Positions 1-10,541 of a stretch of DNA of 64,000 nt are shown here, piece by piece. The stretch covers positions 19,272,501 to 19,336,500 of the forward strand of contig NW_024467106.1 in assembly GCF_017591425.1 (NCBI RefSeq). Reading direction: 5' to 3'. The stretch's first letter is position 1. The number at the start of each line of letters is the position of its first letter. The notes under the pieces are model-generated. The model was not told where the DNA came from. It worked only from the letters and a program-made list of their open reading frames with translations, and ran no database searches. Origin of the DNA: Ochotona curzoniae (Eukaryota > Chordata > Mammalia > Lagomorpha > Ochotonidae). The position numbers and the translations under genes were made by a program.

Positions 1-949
1 CCAGATAAAATTCTAGAACAGCTTTTCTATTGGACAAATCCAGGCCTATCACCAAAGTCTTTCATCCTTTGTGACCCATCGCAATCCACAGCACTGTTCC
101 TGAAAATCACACCACCCTTGCCATCATTTGCTTGTCTGTGGGGTTATTATTTTCCATTTGGGTGGCAGGTACCCATCCAAAGGTGTGAGACATGATTTAT
201 GTTCTTTCTTCTAGCAATTTGTCTTAGAGCTCAAGAAGCCCTAAAGACTAGTTTTGTTTTGTTTTTAAGCAGTAGATACAGAATATAGAATGAAATTGTA
301 TACAGAGGACTATAGCAATATCATTCACATATGGAGTGAATGAAGGTTATATGTAAAGAGAAGCACAACCTACTGTGTGACTCCAGGAGGAAATGTAAAG
401 AAGGCTGAAGAGAGAAGCCAATGCAGTTTCTACTTAACTTGTTTATTCCTAATTCCAGTTTCTAGTGAGGCTCAGCCTTCTGCTCTTATATTGGAGAGGC
501 TATTCCCATGTGTGTCCAATAAACCTCCTACTTTATGTAACCTGATGACATGAATAGCCAAGTGGGGTTAAGATAATCTAGGTAAATTTTGATTTCAAGA
601 CTATGCAAATACCTTTTAAATTTCTTGCTATTTAATTCAATATTTTAAACAATATGGTGCTATATTTTCATCATATGTAAGTATTATATACATACACATG
701 CATACAGTTTTTTAAAATCAAGGGTACAGGATTAACATATAATGTAATATAATATACATGACAAAATGATGAAAGGATTTAATAGTTAATGTTCTAATTT
801 ATTAGAACATTTATACATATTTACCAAAATATCTACAAATATTTTATAAACACATTCATTTTTATGCATGAGAGAAAATGCATTGCATTTGCCTGTCTGG
901 AATATTACTCATGCACCAAAAAGAAATAGAATCCTGACATTTGCTCCAA

Positions 950-2600
950 AGTAGATGGGGTTGGAGAATTTTTTTTATTTTATGTAAAGGGAACAGATTT
1001 CATGTATTCTGCATTAACAATTTTAAGAAACTAAAGATACTTCCAGCCATACACTCACTTTATCACTCCCACTCTTCTTTCTTATTTTTGTGTCCACTCT
1101 CGCAATGACATACATTGTTTACTTTATAATCTCAAGTTTAACTCATCATTCAATAAAGAATTCAACAAACAGTAAGTACATAAGCCACTGTTCCTCAAGA
1201 GTATAGAAGAGGACTGAAAGCAATAATCAAACCTCAAAATGTCATTTTTTTGTATTTTGGATACTGGAGTACATGGAAAATAAACATTTTTCTTTTGAAG
1301 ACTGGCTTATTTCCTTAGGCATAGTGGTTTCCAGGTAGGTATTTTATTTTTAAAGATAGAAGTTTATCATTTGATGCAGCTTGGTAGTATTCCATTATGT
1401 ACATGTACCACAATTTATTTAGTCATCAATTGAAAGATGTTGGGTTGGTTCCCTGCCTTAGCTATTGTGAGTCAAGCTGTTTTAAATGTAGGGGTACAGT
1501 TAATTTGCGTGCTAATTTCACTTTTTTGGATAAATGTTCAAGTTTCTGAGAAATCTGCATACTGTCTTCCATTATGGTTGTGCTACTTTGCATAACCACC
1601 AGCAGTGCATTAGGGTTCTTTTTTCCTTAGATCCTCTCCAGCATTTATTGTTTATTGATTTAAAAATGTTAGCCTTTCTTACCACAGTAAAGTGAAAGGT
1701 CCTTGTGTTTCGCTTTGTTTTGTTCTTTGCATATCTGATGGCTAGTGATTTTGAGCAGGTTTTTTTTTTTTTTTATGTATCTGTGGGCCATTTTTATTTC
1801 ATCCTTTAAAAACTGCCAGTTCAGGTTCTGTGTCTATTTCTTAACTGGATTGTCTGTTTTATAGTTGAGTTTTTGAGCTCAATATATATCCCCGATAGTA
1901 ATCCTTTATCAGTTGCATAGTTTGCAAATATTTTCCCCATTCTTTTGTCTCTTTACTTCAAGTGTTTTCTTTGCTGTTGAGAAACTTCTTAGCCTGATGT
2001 AATTCAATTTGTCTATTTTGGCCTTCATTGCCTGTGCTTCTGGGGTCTTATGCAAGAAGTCACTGCTGTGCCAATGTCTTGCAGTGTTTCCCCAATGATT
2101 TTTCTCCAGTAATTTGATGATTTCCTGTCCTTTGTGAGCTTTGCATAGAGTGTAAAGTAGGGGTCTTGTTTCATATTTCTACATGCAGAGATCTAATTTC
2201 CACAATGCCGTTTGTTGAAGAGATTGTCCTCTTTCCAGGGAGTATTTTAGCTCAGTTGTCAAAGATTAGTAGGTTGTGAATTAATTTCTGATATCAATTA
2301 ATTAATTCTTGGGATCTGTACTCTATTCCATTAGCTGATACACAATTATTGTGCCAAAACCAAGGTGTTTTGATTATAACTGCCCTGTAATATGTCTTAA
2401 AACCTAGTATTGTGATACCACCCACTTTATTTTTATTGATTAGGATTGCTTTATCTATTCTAGATCTCTTGCAATTTCCTATGCATTTTAGGTTCATTTT
2501 TACCAAATTTGCAATGTTTGGTATTTTGATTGGAATTACATCAAATCTGTTAGTTACTTTGGGTGGTGTGGACATTTTAATGTTACACAAATTCCATTAA
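950..2600 (-). mobile_element. L1 LINE fragment, antisense, 5'-truncated
   Basis: Read on the minus strand this is the 3' end of an L1. Positions about 960-1260 match the lagomorph L1 3' UTR (the same block recurs at 28005-28310), beginning at a T-rich tract near 970 that corresponds to the poly(A) tail. Positions about 1360-2600 carry the antisense of the ORF2 C-terminal region, with the familiar L1 blocks around tattccattatgtacatgta, tgggttggttccctgcctta and atcctctccagca. Reading frames are shattered. The 5' part of the element is missing and no target-site duplication was found, so it is an old, dead copy. Confidence 0.85.
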
Positions 2601-2889
2601 TTCAGAGGAGAACTGTTAAAATACTGTACATTAACATTTAAAACTTCCTAAAATATTTTCCTCTTTATTGTTGAAATAATATACAAATTAATAACTTCCA
2701 AATAAAGTAAGGAAATATAACTATTTTGATTTTGGTCTTTTATTTTTGTAAGTATTTATGTGGGTATATATAAAATTACATGTCGTGTATAGTAGAAGTA
2801 CAGCCAAGATTTCTCCTAAAACTAAATTTCAAATGTTATCATGTAGATGTACAAGAACTGGAATCTTCTGTTTTTTTAAGGTTGATTCA

Positions 2890-2938
2890 TTTGAAAGGGT
2901 TACAGAGAGTAATTTTCTCTGTAACTCTGACTTTCAAA
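2890..2938. repeat. Short inverted repeat from two opposed C-SINE tails
   Basis: The left arm at 2890-2909 (tttgaaagggttacagagag) is the antisense form of a C-SINE 3' end. The right arm at 2917-2938 (ctctgtaactctgactttcaaa) is the sense form. Only a few bases lie between the arms, and the right arm has four extra bases. I infer a former tail-to-tail C-SINE pair from which both bodies were deleted, leaving a small potential hairpin. Confidence 0.6.
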
Positions 2939-3018
2939 TAAAATTAACCAACCAACCAAACAAACAATATAAATAAACAAGCAAGCCTTTTTTTTTTTTC
3001 AAGAGATTGATTCACTAG

Positions 3019-3343
3019 ACTGGCTTTGTGGCAGGGTGGGTAAAGCTATCACCTGGGATGCCAGCTTCCCTTATGGGCACTGGTTTATGTGCTGGCTGCT
3101 CCACTTCTCACCCAGCTTCTTGATAGTGGCCTGAGAAAATCAGTACAAGATGATTCATCTGCTTGGGCTCTTGCCACCAAGTGAGAGATTGGCAATGAAG
3201 TTCCTGACTGTGACCTCAATCTTGCTCAGCCTTGGCTTTTGTTTGCTCCCCATATGGAGAGTGAATCAGAAGATAGAAGACCTCTTTCCTTCTGTCTTTC
3301 CATCTCTGTAACTTTAACTTTCAAATAGATAAATAGATCTTTA
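3019..3343 (+). mobile_element. C-SINE (tRNA-derived lagomorph SINE), old copy
   Basis: The copy runs from ctggctttgtggcagggtgg through the characteristic gctgctccacttc and gagagtgaatcagaagatag blocks to the tail ctttcaaatagataaatag. It is diverged by many substitutions from the young copies near 51357. Length is close to full. Confidence 0.8.
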
Positions 3344-3879
3344 AACATTTTTAAATTTTTGTTATTTTTTGTATGAAGTATTATTAACTTCTTGTTACAC
3401 TATTTCTGCTTCTTGCCTCTGTCTGCTGCCTAGTGTTCCCACATGAAAGTGTTGGGGCATTCTTACCTTGCTCCTGGATTCAGTTAGGAAGTTTCAAGTG
3501 TGATTTTGTTCTCAGGTCTATATTTGTATCTTTGTCTTATTAGTTAAGTACTGCTCTGCTCTCTGCCTGATTCACTCGTAAGGTCATGAGCAGCTGACAG
3601 TTGCACTACTTTCGCGATTGTCTCTCCTTGGTCCTGCTGTCTCTTGACGTGAGGCCTAGAAATAAATTCTCTACTGCTTCAACTGTACAAAATGTTGTGG
3701 GCTTATATTCTGTACGCATAGAACATGGTCACCACGAGTTATTTTCTAATGCTATATGTGTATAGTAATAATAATAACCATAATAGACTCAAGCTTGGTT
3801 TTATTATATTAATTATTTAAGGATGACTGTCATTTAGCCTTTTATTTGGATTTTGAGTCTGTAAGCCTTACTTTACTTG

Positions 3880-3941
3880 TATCAATATTCTGTATGTCTT
3901 ATATCAATATTCTGTATGTCTGTATCAATATTCTGTATGTC
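3880..3941. repeat. Three-copy minisatellite, unit about 20-22 bp
   Basis: The unit tatcaatattctgtatgtc occurs three times in a row (starts near 3880, 3902 and 3923) with 2-3 bp linkers. Copies are essentially identical, so the expansion is recent. No coding or regulatory role is visible. Confidence 0.9.
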
Positions 3942-4997
3942 CCCATGTGTTTACACATGGATGAAGTTGGCATGATTGGGAGTGTTCTGTCTGTTGCATG
4001 CTTGTTCTGTTGATTTTTGTTTTTGTTTTGCAAAATGGGTTAAGTCTGCTGTTCATCAGCGTGTACACACCCAATTTTCCAACTAGATGTCCTATCCCTA
4101 CAGGTCTATTTAAAAATGATTGTGTCTTATTTAGTAACTAAGGTATGTATGGGGTGGGGAGCCTCTATGACCGTTAATCTGAAATGAAGTTCTTTGACCC
4201 TCAGTCATTCTGTGATTTGCCTAGACTACCATAAATAGCCTAAATGCAACTGAAGACATTGTTGTTTTTCCTCTAGAGTTTCAGTCTATGAAGCCTAAGT
4301 TAATATACAAAATAAGTATGACATACCAAGTTTGATTTGAAATTGCAATAGAAATAGCAAAGCTCAGTAACCACAGAATGCTATTTTCCAGTTATAATTT
4401 TGTCATTGTTTATTGATGTTTATTTTTATCCAGTGACCCTGTTATGTCAACTCGCAGAACATTTTGAAATCTCTCTTGTACTGCTTGGTGCATAACAGGC
4501 TTTGGTGAAATAGGTTTAAATATAATTTTTGTGTGAGTTCTCATTTCATGATTGTAAAACAGGATTTATTGTAATAAATAACAATTTGGGGCCTTGAGTT
4601 TATTAGTTTACCCTACATGTTGAGTTGATTTCTGCCTGTTTCACTGTGTTACTGGTGAAACTTTTAAATTTATTCTTTCATTCATTTATTTCATAGCTAT
4701 TTTTGATCATTAGTGGAGTGGGACTATAAAATTCACTCCCTGTCATCAAAATCTGTAACTAGCTTGGAATATAGCCAAACATATAAGCATTAACTGCAAT
4801 TATGATAGGGTTAATAGAAAGGAATGTGAGTTAAGTCACTGAAGTAGATTTATTTTATACATAGCAGAAAATTTTGGGTAAGTTTCAAAGAGAAGATGGA
4901 CTTTGATCTAAGTTCTGAAGAACTTGTAAAGGACATAGGCAAACATATTGGGAGATAAGAAAGACTTGGGAAGAATTTCCAGGCAGAGCAGATATGC

Positions 4998-5016
4998 AAA
5001 AAAAAAAAAAAAAAAA
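4998..5016. repeat. A19 homopolymer
   Basis: A run of 19 A. It does not end a recognisable C-SINE. The preceding 200 bp resemble an ancient mammalian interspersed repeat that I cannot name with confidence. Confidence 0.9.
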
Positions 5017-6866
5017 GGCCAAAACCCCCCAGAAGGCTGGTGTCACTACGATACAGTGCAAGAGGTGGGTTGGCAAATTGAGAATAGAAAAGAACATGGT
5101 TAGAGATGTAGCTTAGAATGTTAAAACTAGATAGCAAAATAGAGCTCGTACAGAGCTTCCAACTTTGAAGAGAAAAGGAATATACGGAAGGTTTAAAAGG
5201 TGATTGAGTTAATATTACAAGAAAACTTTGATGTCAGGTCAGAAATGGCTTTTAAATAAAGAGTTAGAGATGCATAAAACAACCTTTGTTTTTCAAGAAT
5301 CTGGATTGATGTACCTGAACCAAGATTGAGCCTGCAAGATTACAAAGTCCGTGCATAAGTCATAGGGGAAATACTGAGGTCGGAACTCTTCCTGTCGTAA
5401 TAGACCATAGAGAAGGCATCACAGCGTACTCCAAAATGCAGACTGAAAGTAGGCTTGATTGTGGTGCTACGTTTACTAAAAACAGACGGAGGAGAGGTGA
5501 TGTTGATTTTGAGAGACTTTGTGGCAGATGCACAGAGGCATCCATGGGGCATTGGAACTTGTAGAGTTTAAGGATTTAATTGGTCAATAATTTTGAAATT
5601 TTAGTCTAAAGGTGAAACTGGAACTGCTCAACTCATGTGTCATTCCCTAAAGGACGTAGGGGTGGGAAAGAATGAGAAAATTTGAACACACTTAATACAC
5701 ACTTAATACATCTAATAGGTACACTTCCCACATATATTCACACTAATCAAATGTAAATAAAGCTTCATATTTGGTTTCCTACTTCTTAAATCTAATGTTA
5801 TTTGGCAATATCATTATAATGATATATGATTATGCTATGACTTAGCTAGTATTCAAATTGTGGAATGCTGTGTCAATGCGAATTTTTGTAAACTTATTTT
5901 AGTATATACTTAATATTGATAATTTGGGGGTATATACCTATGCTTATTTCCTTAAAATATTTTAACCATAGAACTCAAGTTCAAATTATATGAAATTATT
6001 AACATTTTGGGCACTTTGGCAGGTTGTATTCTAAATAGCATCAGCCTAAGTGGTGCACTCAAAAGAAATACCTATTTCCAAACATATTTTATGAGTTTGA
6101 AATTAAGCCAAAAGCTAACCACGTGAAAAGTAAAGAAAATAGCTTTGCAATTCTAATGATTATTATTACTATTTGGTATTAGCAAAGTTAAACAGTTTAC
6201 ATATTTCCTAAGAAATAGATTTTTCTTTGTTTTTCATTTGGTCTCTCTTTGTGAGACCTGTAAATTTCTTCTAATCTTGAACACGTTTTTATATGTATAT
6301 TATCTTTTCCAAATATTTAGTACTCCATTAGATAGCAATAACAACAAGCAGCAAGTAGAAAATTATAGCAGCAGCAAAAAGCAGAAGAATAATAAGCAAA
6401 GAGAAATCAGAAAGCGCAGCTGCTCCTCAGGTGTGTGAACAGAAACTCTCGCTCAAGTTTGTTTGTTTGCCTTTGGGGTTTAGCTTTTTTGTTTTTCATC
6501 TTAGTCTGTTCGCTTTCTGAGACCCTCTGTTCTTGCTGTTCTAGAGCCTTTAGCTTTGGAAGTGCTAGTGATGGAGGCACCATTTGGATGTGCTTATTGT
6601 CCACGCTTCAGCATGAAGTTATGTACCTTTTCAAAATCTTCAGGTTTATTTTGTGTGCCTTTGATGTATAGAATGTTTTCATTAGCCTACTTTAGATGTC
6701 ATGTGGTTGTTTTGTTTTTATCCTGGGGTTGGTTACATAAATCTTAACTTGCCCTGTCCAATAGTGTAACCACTCACCACAAGTGTCTCCTTATCCCAGT
6801 TTCGTGAAAATTAAATGAATTTGCTAAATCGTTTGCTCATTTGTGATGCATCCATTTTCAAGTGCT

Positions 6867-6882
6867 CAATATCCACATTTTT
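6867..6882. repeat. Target-site duplication, left copy
   Basis: The 16-bp sequence caatatccacattttt is repeated exactly at 9872-9887, bracketing the L1 at 6883-9871. Confidence 0.9.
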
Positions 6883-7557
6883 TATTTTTTTGCATTTTTA
6901 TTATTATTATTATCATTTTATGATACAGTTCCATAGGCTCCTGTTGTTTTCCTTATCCCAGCCCCAATTCCCCACCCCCCCCACCTAGTTCCTCTATATC
7001 ATTACAAACATATAGTTCTTCATACACAGTCATATGTCCATCATTGCGGGCATGGACAATGGCAGAGAATCCAGCATCCTATTGTCAAGATATAGGAAAT
7101 AGTTTCATTGTAAGTCCATCTTTGTCTGGAAGTAGAATGCGTACTACATTGTATCCTCACATTTGGATATTGTTAGATTCCATTTCACAGCTACTGTACA
7201 TCCCCTCAAATGAAAAGTCATAATACAAAATTAACAATAGAAAAATAGAAGTTTACAATGCCGTGAAGTTAAGTAACATATTACTAAATGTGACAGTCTG
7301 CATTACACAACTACTATGCATCCCCTTAAATGAAAAGCCACAAATAAAATCAACATCAGGAAGGAAAAAGAAATTAACAACACCATGAAGTTAAATAACA
7401 TGCTACTAAATGACTAACGTGTAGCTGAAGAAATGAAAATCAAGAACCTTCTTGAAGAAAATGATGCTACTGTATGATCTATGAGTTGTTGAATGATTTA
7501 ATCAGAAGAAAGTGTTTTAAAGAGATGAAACTAACAGAAAACAACAAAACCCATGTG

Positions 7558-7720
7558 ATATAGTTTCCACTGATTTTGTTGGTTTAAGTGTGTCTCTTCT
7601 AGACAATAAATAGATGGGTTTTGTTTTTTAATCCAGTCTACTAATCTATGATGTTTGATTAAGCTTAAACCATTTACATTCAGAGTTTAATATGTATGGA
7701 TGGTACTTTGGTCCTGTCAT
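7558..7720 (-). pseudogene. L1 ORF2 start stub (endonuclease N-terminus only)
   Basis: The start codon is the reverse complement of cat at 7718-7720, in the L1-typical context ATGACAGGA. The stub encodes an N-terminal endonuclease-like segment. It includes the residues equivalent to the conserved stretch ending in QETHL, here read as EETHL, and then loses similarity near 7558, where 3' UTR-like sequence begins. Reverse transcriptase and the Cys-rich C-terminus are absent. The early part also carries a frame shift relative to a clean ORF2. Confidence 0.75.
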
Positions 7721-7763
7721 TTTAGAAATGGGCTGTTCATTGGTTTAGTCTTCTGTTGTCATT

Positions 7764-8632
7764 TTACTGGGATGTTCTTCCCATTTGTCTGTGGTTTTGT
7801 TTGATACTATTCCTCTTCTCTGTCAAGAGAACCTCTTGAAGTACCATTTGTAGGGCAGGTTTGGAAAAGGAAAATTCTTTTAACTTTTCTTGACTGTGGA
7901 AGAATTTTATTTCATTTTCAAAGACAAAAGAAAGCTTTGCTGGATATGTTATCCTAGGCCAACAATTTTTTTCTTTTAGAATCTGGAATATGTCACTCCA
8001 TTCTCTTCTGGCCTGTAGAGTTGCCTGTGAGAGATCTCCTGTGAGTTTAATTGGCATTCCTTTATATGTCAACTGATTTTTTTCACGTGCACATTTAAGG
8101 ATCTTTTCCTTATGTTCAATTGAAGAGAGCTTGATGATCATGTGTCTTGGTGAAGATCACTTTTGATCAAGCCTGTTGGGAGTTCTGTGCCCCTCCTGGA
8201 TGTTGTTTCGGGAAATTTTCCTTTATTATTTCTTTAAATATATTTGTAAAACCAGTTTCTCTTTCTGCACCTTCTGGGACTCCCATAACTCTTATATTAG
8301 GCCTCTTCGTAGTGTCTTTCAATTCTTGAATACTTTTTTTGGCCTGATCCAGCTCTGCTTCCAGCTTTTTGTTTGCTTCTCCCTGATGACGGGAAATATC
8401 TTCCAATTCTGAGATTTTTTTCTTCTGCTTGCTTCATCCTATTTTGGAGACTCTCCACTGTACTTTTAATTTGTTCAACTGTGTTCTTAATTTCTGATAT
8501 ATCAGCCTTGATTTGCTTTATTGCTGCTATTGCTTGTGTAAAATATTCCTTAAATTCTTTTGACTCTTGTATGTGCTTCTCATTGTTGGTCAGAAGCTTT
8601 AAAATGAGTTTGCTGAATTCTGTGTCCCCCAT
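7764..8632 (-). pseudogene. L1 ORF1 (RNA-binding chaperone) remnant
   Basis: Three minus-strand segments in three different frames together form an ORF1p. Positions 8632-8297 give a coiled-coil-rich region starting MGDTEFSKLILKLL. Positions 8406-8167 continue into the RRM with the hallmark RVMGVPEG. Positions 8141-7764 give the C-terminal domain, with LQARREW, YPAKLSF and KEFSFSKPALQ. ORF1p is the trimeric nucleic-acid chaperone of the L1 ribonucleoprotein. Two frameshifts, near 8400 and 8150, break this copy. The stop near 7764 lies 43 bp before the ORF2 start, the usual L1 arrangement. Confidence 0.88.
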
Positions 8633-9871
8633 ATTCTCGATGTCTTCCTCAATTAACTCTGAGGTTGGGAAAGGGTTCTACTCCTTCGCAGGGGACTCCT
8701 CAGTAATATTCATTGTGCCTTTGTCTCTTCTTTTGCTCTTGCTCATTGTATTTCTGGTTACAGATTCTTCTCCTTGGGGCAGGTTTCTAAGTCGTGTTGC
8801 CCTCAGGTCACAGTCTGATTTTACCTGTTGCAGTTGGTAAACAACTCTTTGCTTGAAGTCAGTGTGCCACTCCCTCCAGCAAGTTCCAGGTCTGGGTTCT
8901 TATGTTAGCATTTCCACCAACATCTCCATAGCCCCAGCTCCTGGCTCACCACGCTCCAAGCTCCTGTGATCCAGTGCTAAGGCTGCACCGTTGTCTGTAC
9001 CACCTTTCTCCTACTTCCGGTTGGAGCAGGTCCCAGGATTAAGGAGACACTACGTGTCCTATATTGCTAGGTTGTTGGTGGTGCTAATCTTGCCACACAG
9101 ACCTGTTTTGACCCGTACGATGTCACAGTCAGTATTATTTTCCTGTGGGACCAGTGTAATCCACGGAACTCAGTGAGTTCTCACAAGTTCAGCACATGCG
9201 CAGTTCACTGTTGTCCCCTGCAGTCCTAAAGCTTTTGCCACAGTGTACAAAATGGTACCTGACATATCACTACTAGAGTTCTTGATCTGCTGGCCATCAG
9301 GTCTGAGGACTACCCAGACCCGTCTTGGGTGGAACCTGTAGAATGCCATGTTGCTGCAGTTCATTGAATCAGAAATGAGTTCACTCCCAGCTCAGCGTAT
9401 GCTCAGTCCTTTCCCTTGCCCTTTCCTCCTTATGCAAAATGGCACCCAATTTGACTCTAGGGGGCTGACTGGCTGTGAAATCCACCCTGTTCTCACACTG
9501 CCCATTGGGATCTGCTGTTCTGTCTCTGCTTCTGGTCAAATCAAACGGACCAGCAGCATGGATGGTTCTTTGTCTGGGTTCACCTCCCAAGCTCCCAGTG
9601 AAAGTCCCTTCCCACCTGGTTGCTGGTGGAGTTCAGGCTGTTGGTGGAGTTCAAATCTCTGTTAGCTGAATGCTGCTGGAGTATCAGTCACTGCAACACC
9701 ACACCGTTGTGTCTGCTGCTTTCCTGTGTCTGTCAGTCTCTAGGTACCCCTCTGCTGTTGTTCTGTCCTCTCCTATTTCCTGGAATGTGTCCTCTCTGCC
9801 TCGTTCTGATTAAATGTTTCTCCATCTGTTCAAACGTATCCTTACCCTATTTCTCCATCTTGATTCTCCCC

Positions 9872-9887
9872 CAATATCCACATTTTT
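9872..9887. repeat. Target-site duplication, right copy
   Basis: Exact match of caatatccacattttt at 6867-6882. It marks the 5' boundary of the antisense L1. Confidence 0.9.
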
Positions 9888-10220
9888 AAAGTGATTACAG
9901 TATTGAATAGAAGAGGTAACTTGTAAGTCACCAAAGTTCTTGTAAACAGGCCTGGTCTAAGCCATTCTTTTAGACACAGTGTATTGCTAAATTTTTTAAT
10001 CTCTCTTTGCTTATCATTTGAGTAAATCATGTTTTTAAAATAATAATAATAATAATAGTGACTTTAAAGTCATGCATTCCAATATTTATTTTATTCAGTA
10101 TCTTGTTAGTTACAAATAATAAAATGATTTATTTCATCATTAATGAATAAGGCAAATGGAGCAAAAAGGATCTACCATTCTACTTGGTTTCTTTACAATA
10201 TTTCTACTAAATAAAATCTA

Positions 10221-10541
10221 AATGGGGACTCAGCATCATGGTTCAGTGGCTAAATCCTCACCTTGCATGCGCCAGGACCTATAGGCACTGGTTCGTGTAC
10301 TGGTGGTCCTACTTCCTATCAAGTTCCCTGTTTGTGGCCTGGGAAAGTAGTGGAGATTGGCCCAAAGCCTTGGTACCCTGCATCCATGTGGGAGACCAAG
10401 AAGAAGCTCCTGACTCCTGACATTGGATCAGCTCAGCTCTAGCTATTGTGGCCACTTGAGGAGTTAACCAGCAGATGGAAGGTCTCTCTGTCTCTTTTTC
10501 TCTGTAAATCTCCCTTTCCAATAGTAAATAAATAAATATTT
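10221..10541 (+). mobile_element. C-SINE
   Basis: Near full-length copy beginning ggggactcagcatcatggtt. It includes ctcaccttgcatgcgcc, gtggcctgggaaag, cccaaagccttgg and tgggagaccaagaagaagct, and ends in an ATAAATAAATATTTTTT tail. Moderately diverged from the young copies. Confidence 0.9.

Larger units (their letters stand above)
6883..9871 (-). mobile_element. L1 lacking most of ORF2 (HAL1-like), antisense
   Basis: A 2,989-bp LINE-1 insertion on the minus strand with both ends present and exact 16-bp target-site duplications. Read 5' to 3' on the minus strand it has: a roughly 1-kb 5' UTR (about 9871-8850, relatively GC-rich), an ORF1 remnant (about 8632-7764), a 43-bp inter-ORF gap, the first ~160 bp of ORF2 (7720-7558), then directly a 3' UTR of about 670 bp and an A/T-rich tail at about 6883-6915. 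Normal L1s are about 6-7 kb, so some 3.5 kb of endonuclease/reverse transcriptase coding sequence is absent. The intact flanking duplication suggests that the deleted form is what integrated, as in HAL1 (half-L1) elements. A later internal deletion is the alternative. ORF1 is broken by two frameshifts, so the copy is inactive. Confidence 0.88.

Noticed and set aside
3395..3710. Possible LTR 3' end (aataaattctctactgc after a CT-rich segment)
   Set aside because: It resembles a retroviral R/U5 only loosely. No matching 5' end, primer-binding site or flanking repeat was found.
4780..5200. Possible ancient interspersed repeat ending in the A19 run
   Set aside because: Word order is reminiscent of an old mammalian repeat, but I could not anchor it to a family.
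8373..8840. 155-codon plus-strand open frame
   Set aside because: It lies antisense to the L1 ORF1 and 5' region; the minus strand shows recognisable ORF1p motifs, so this is a shadow frame.
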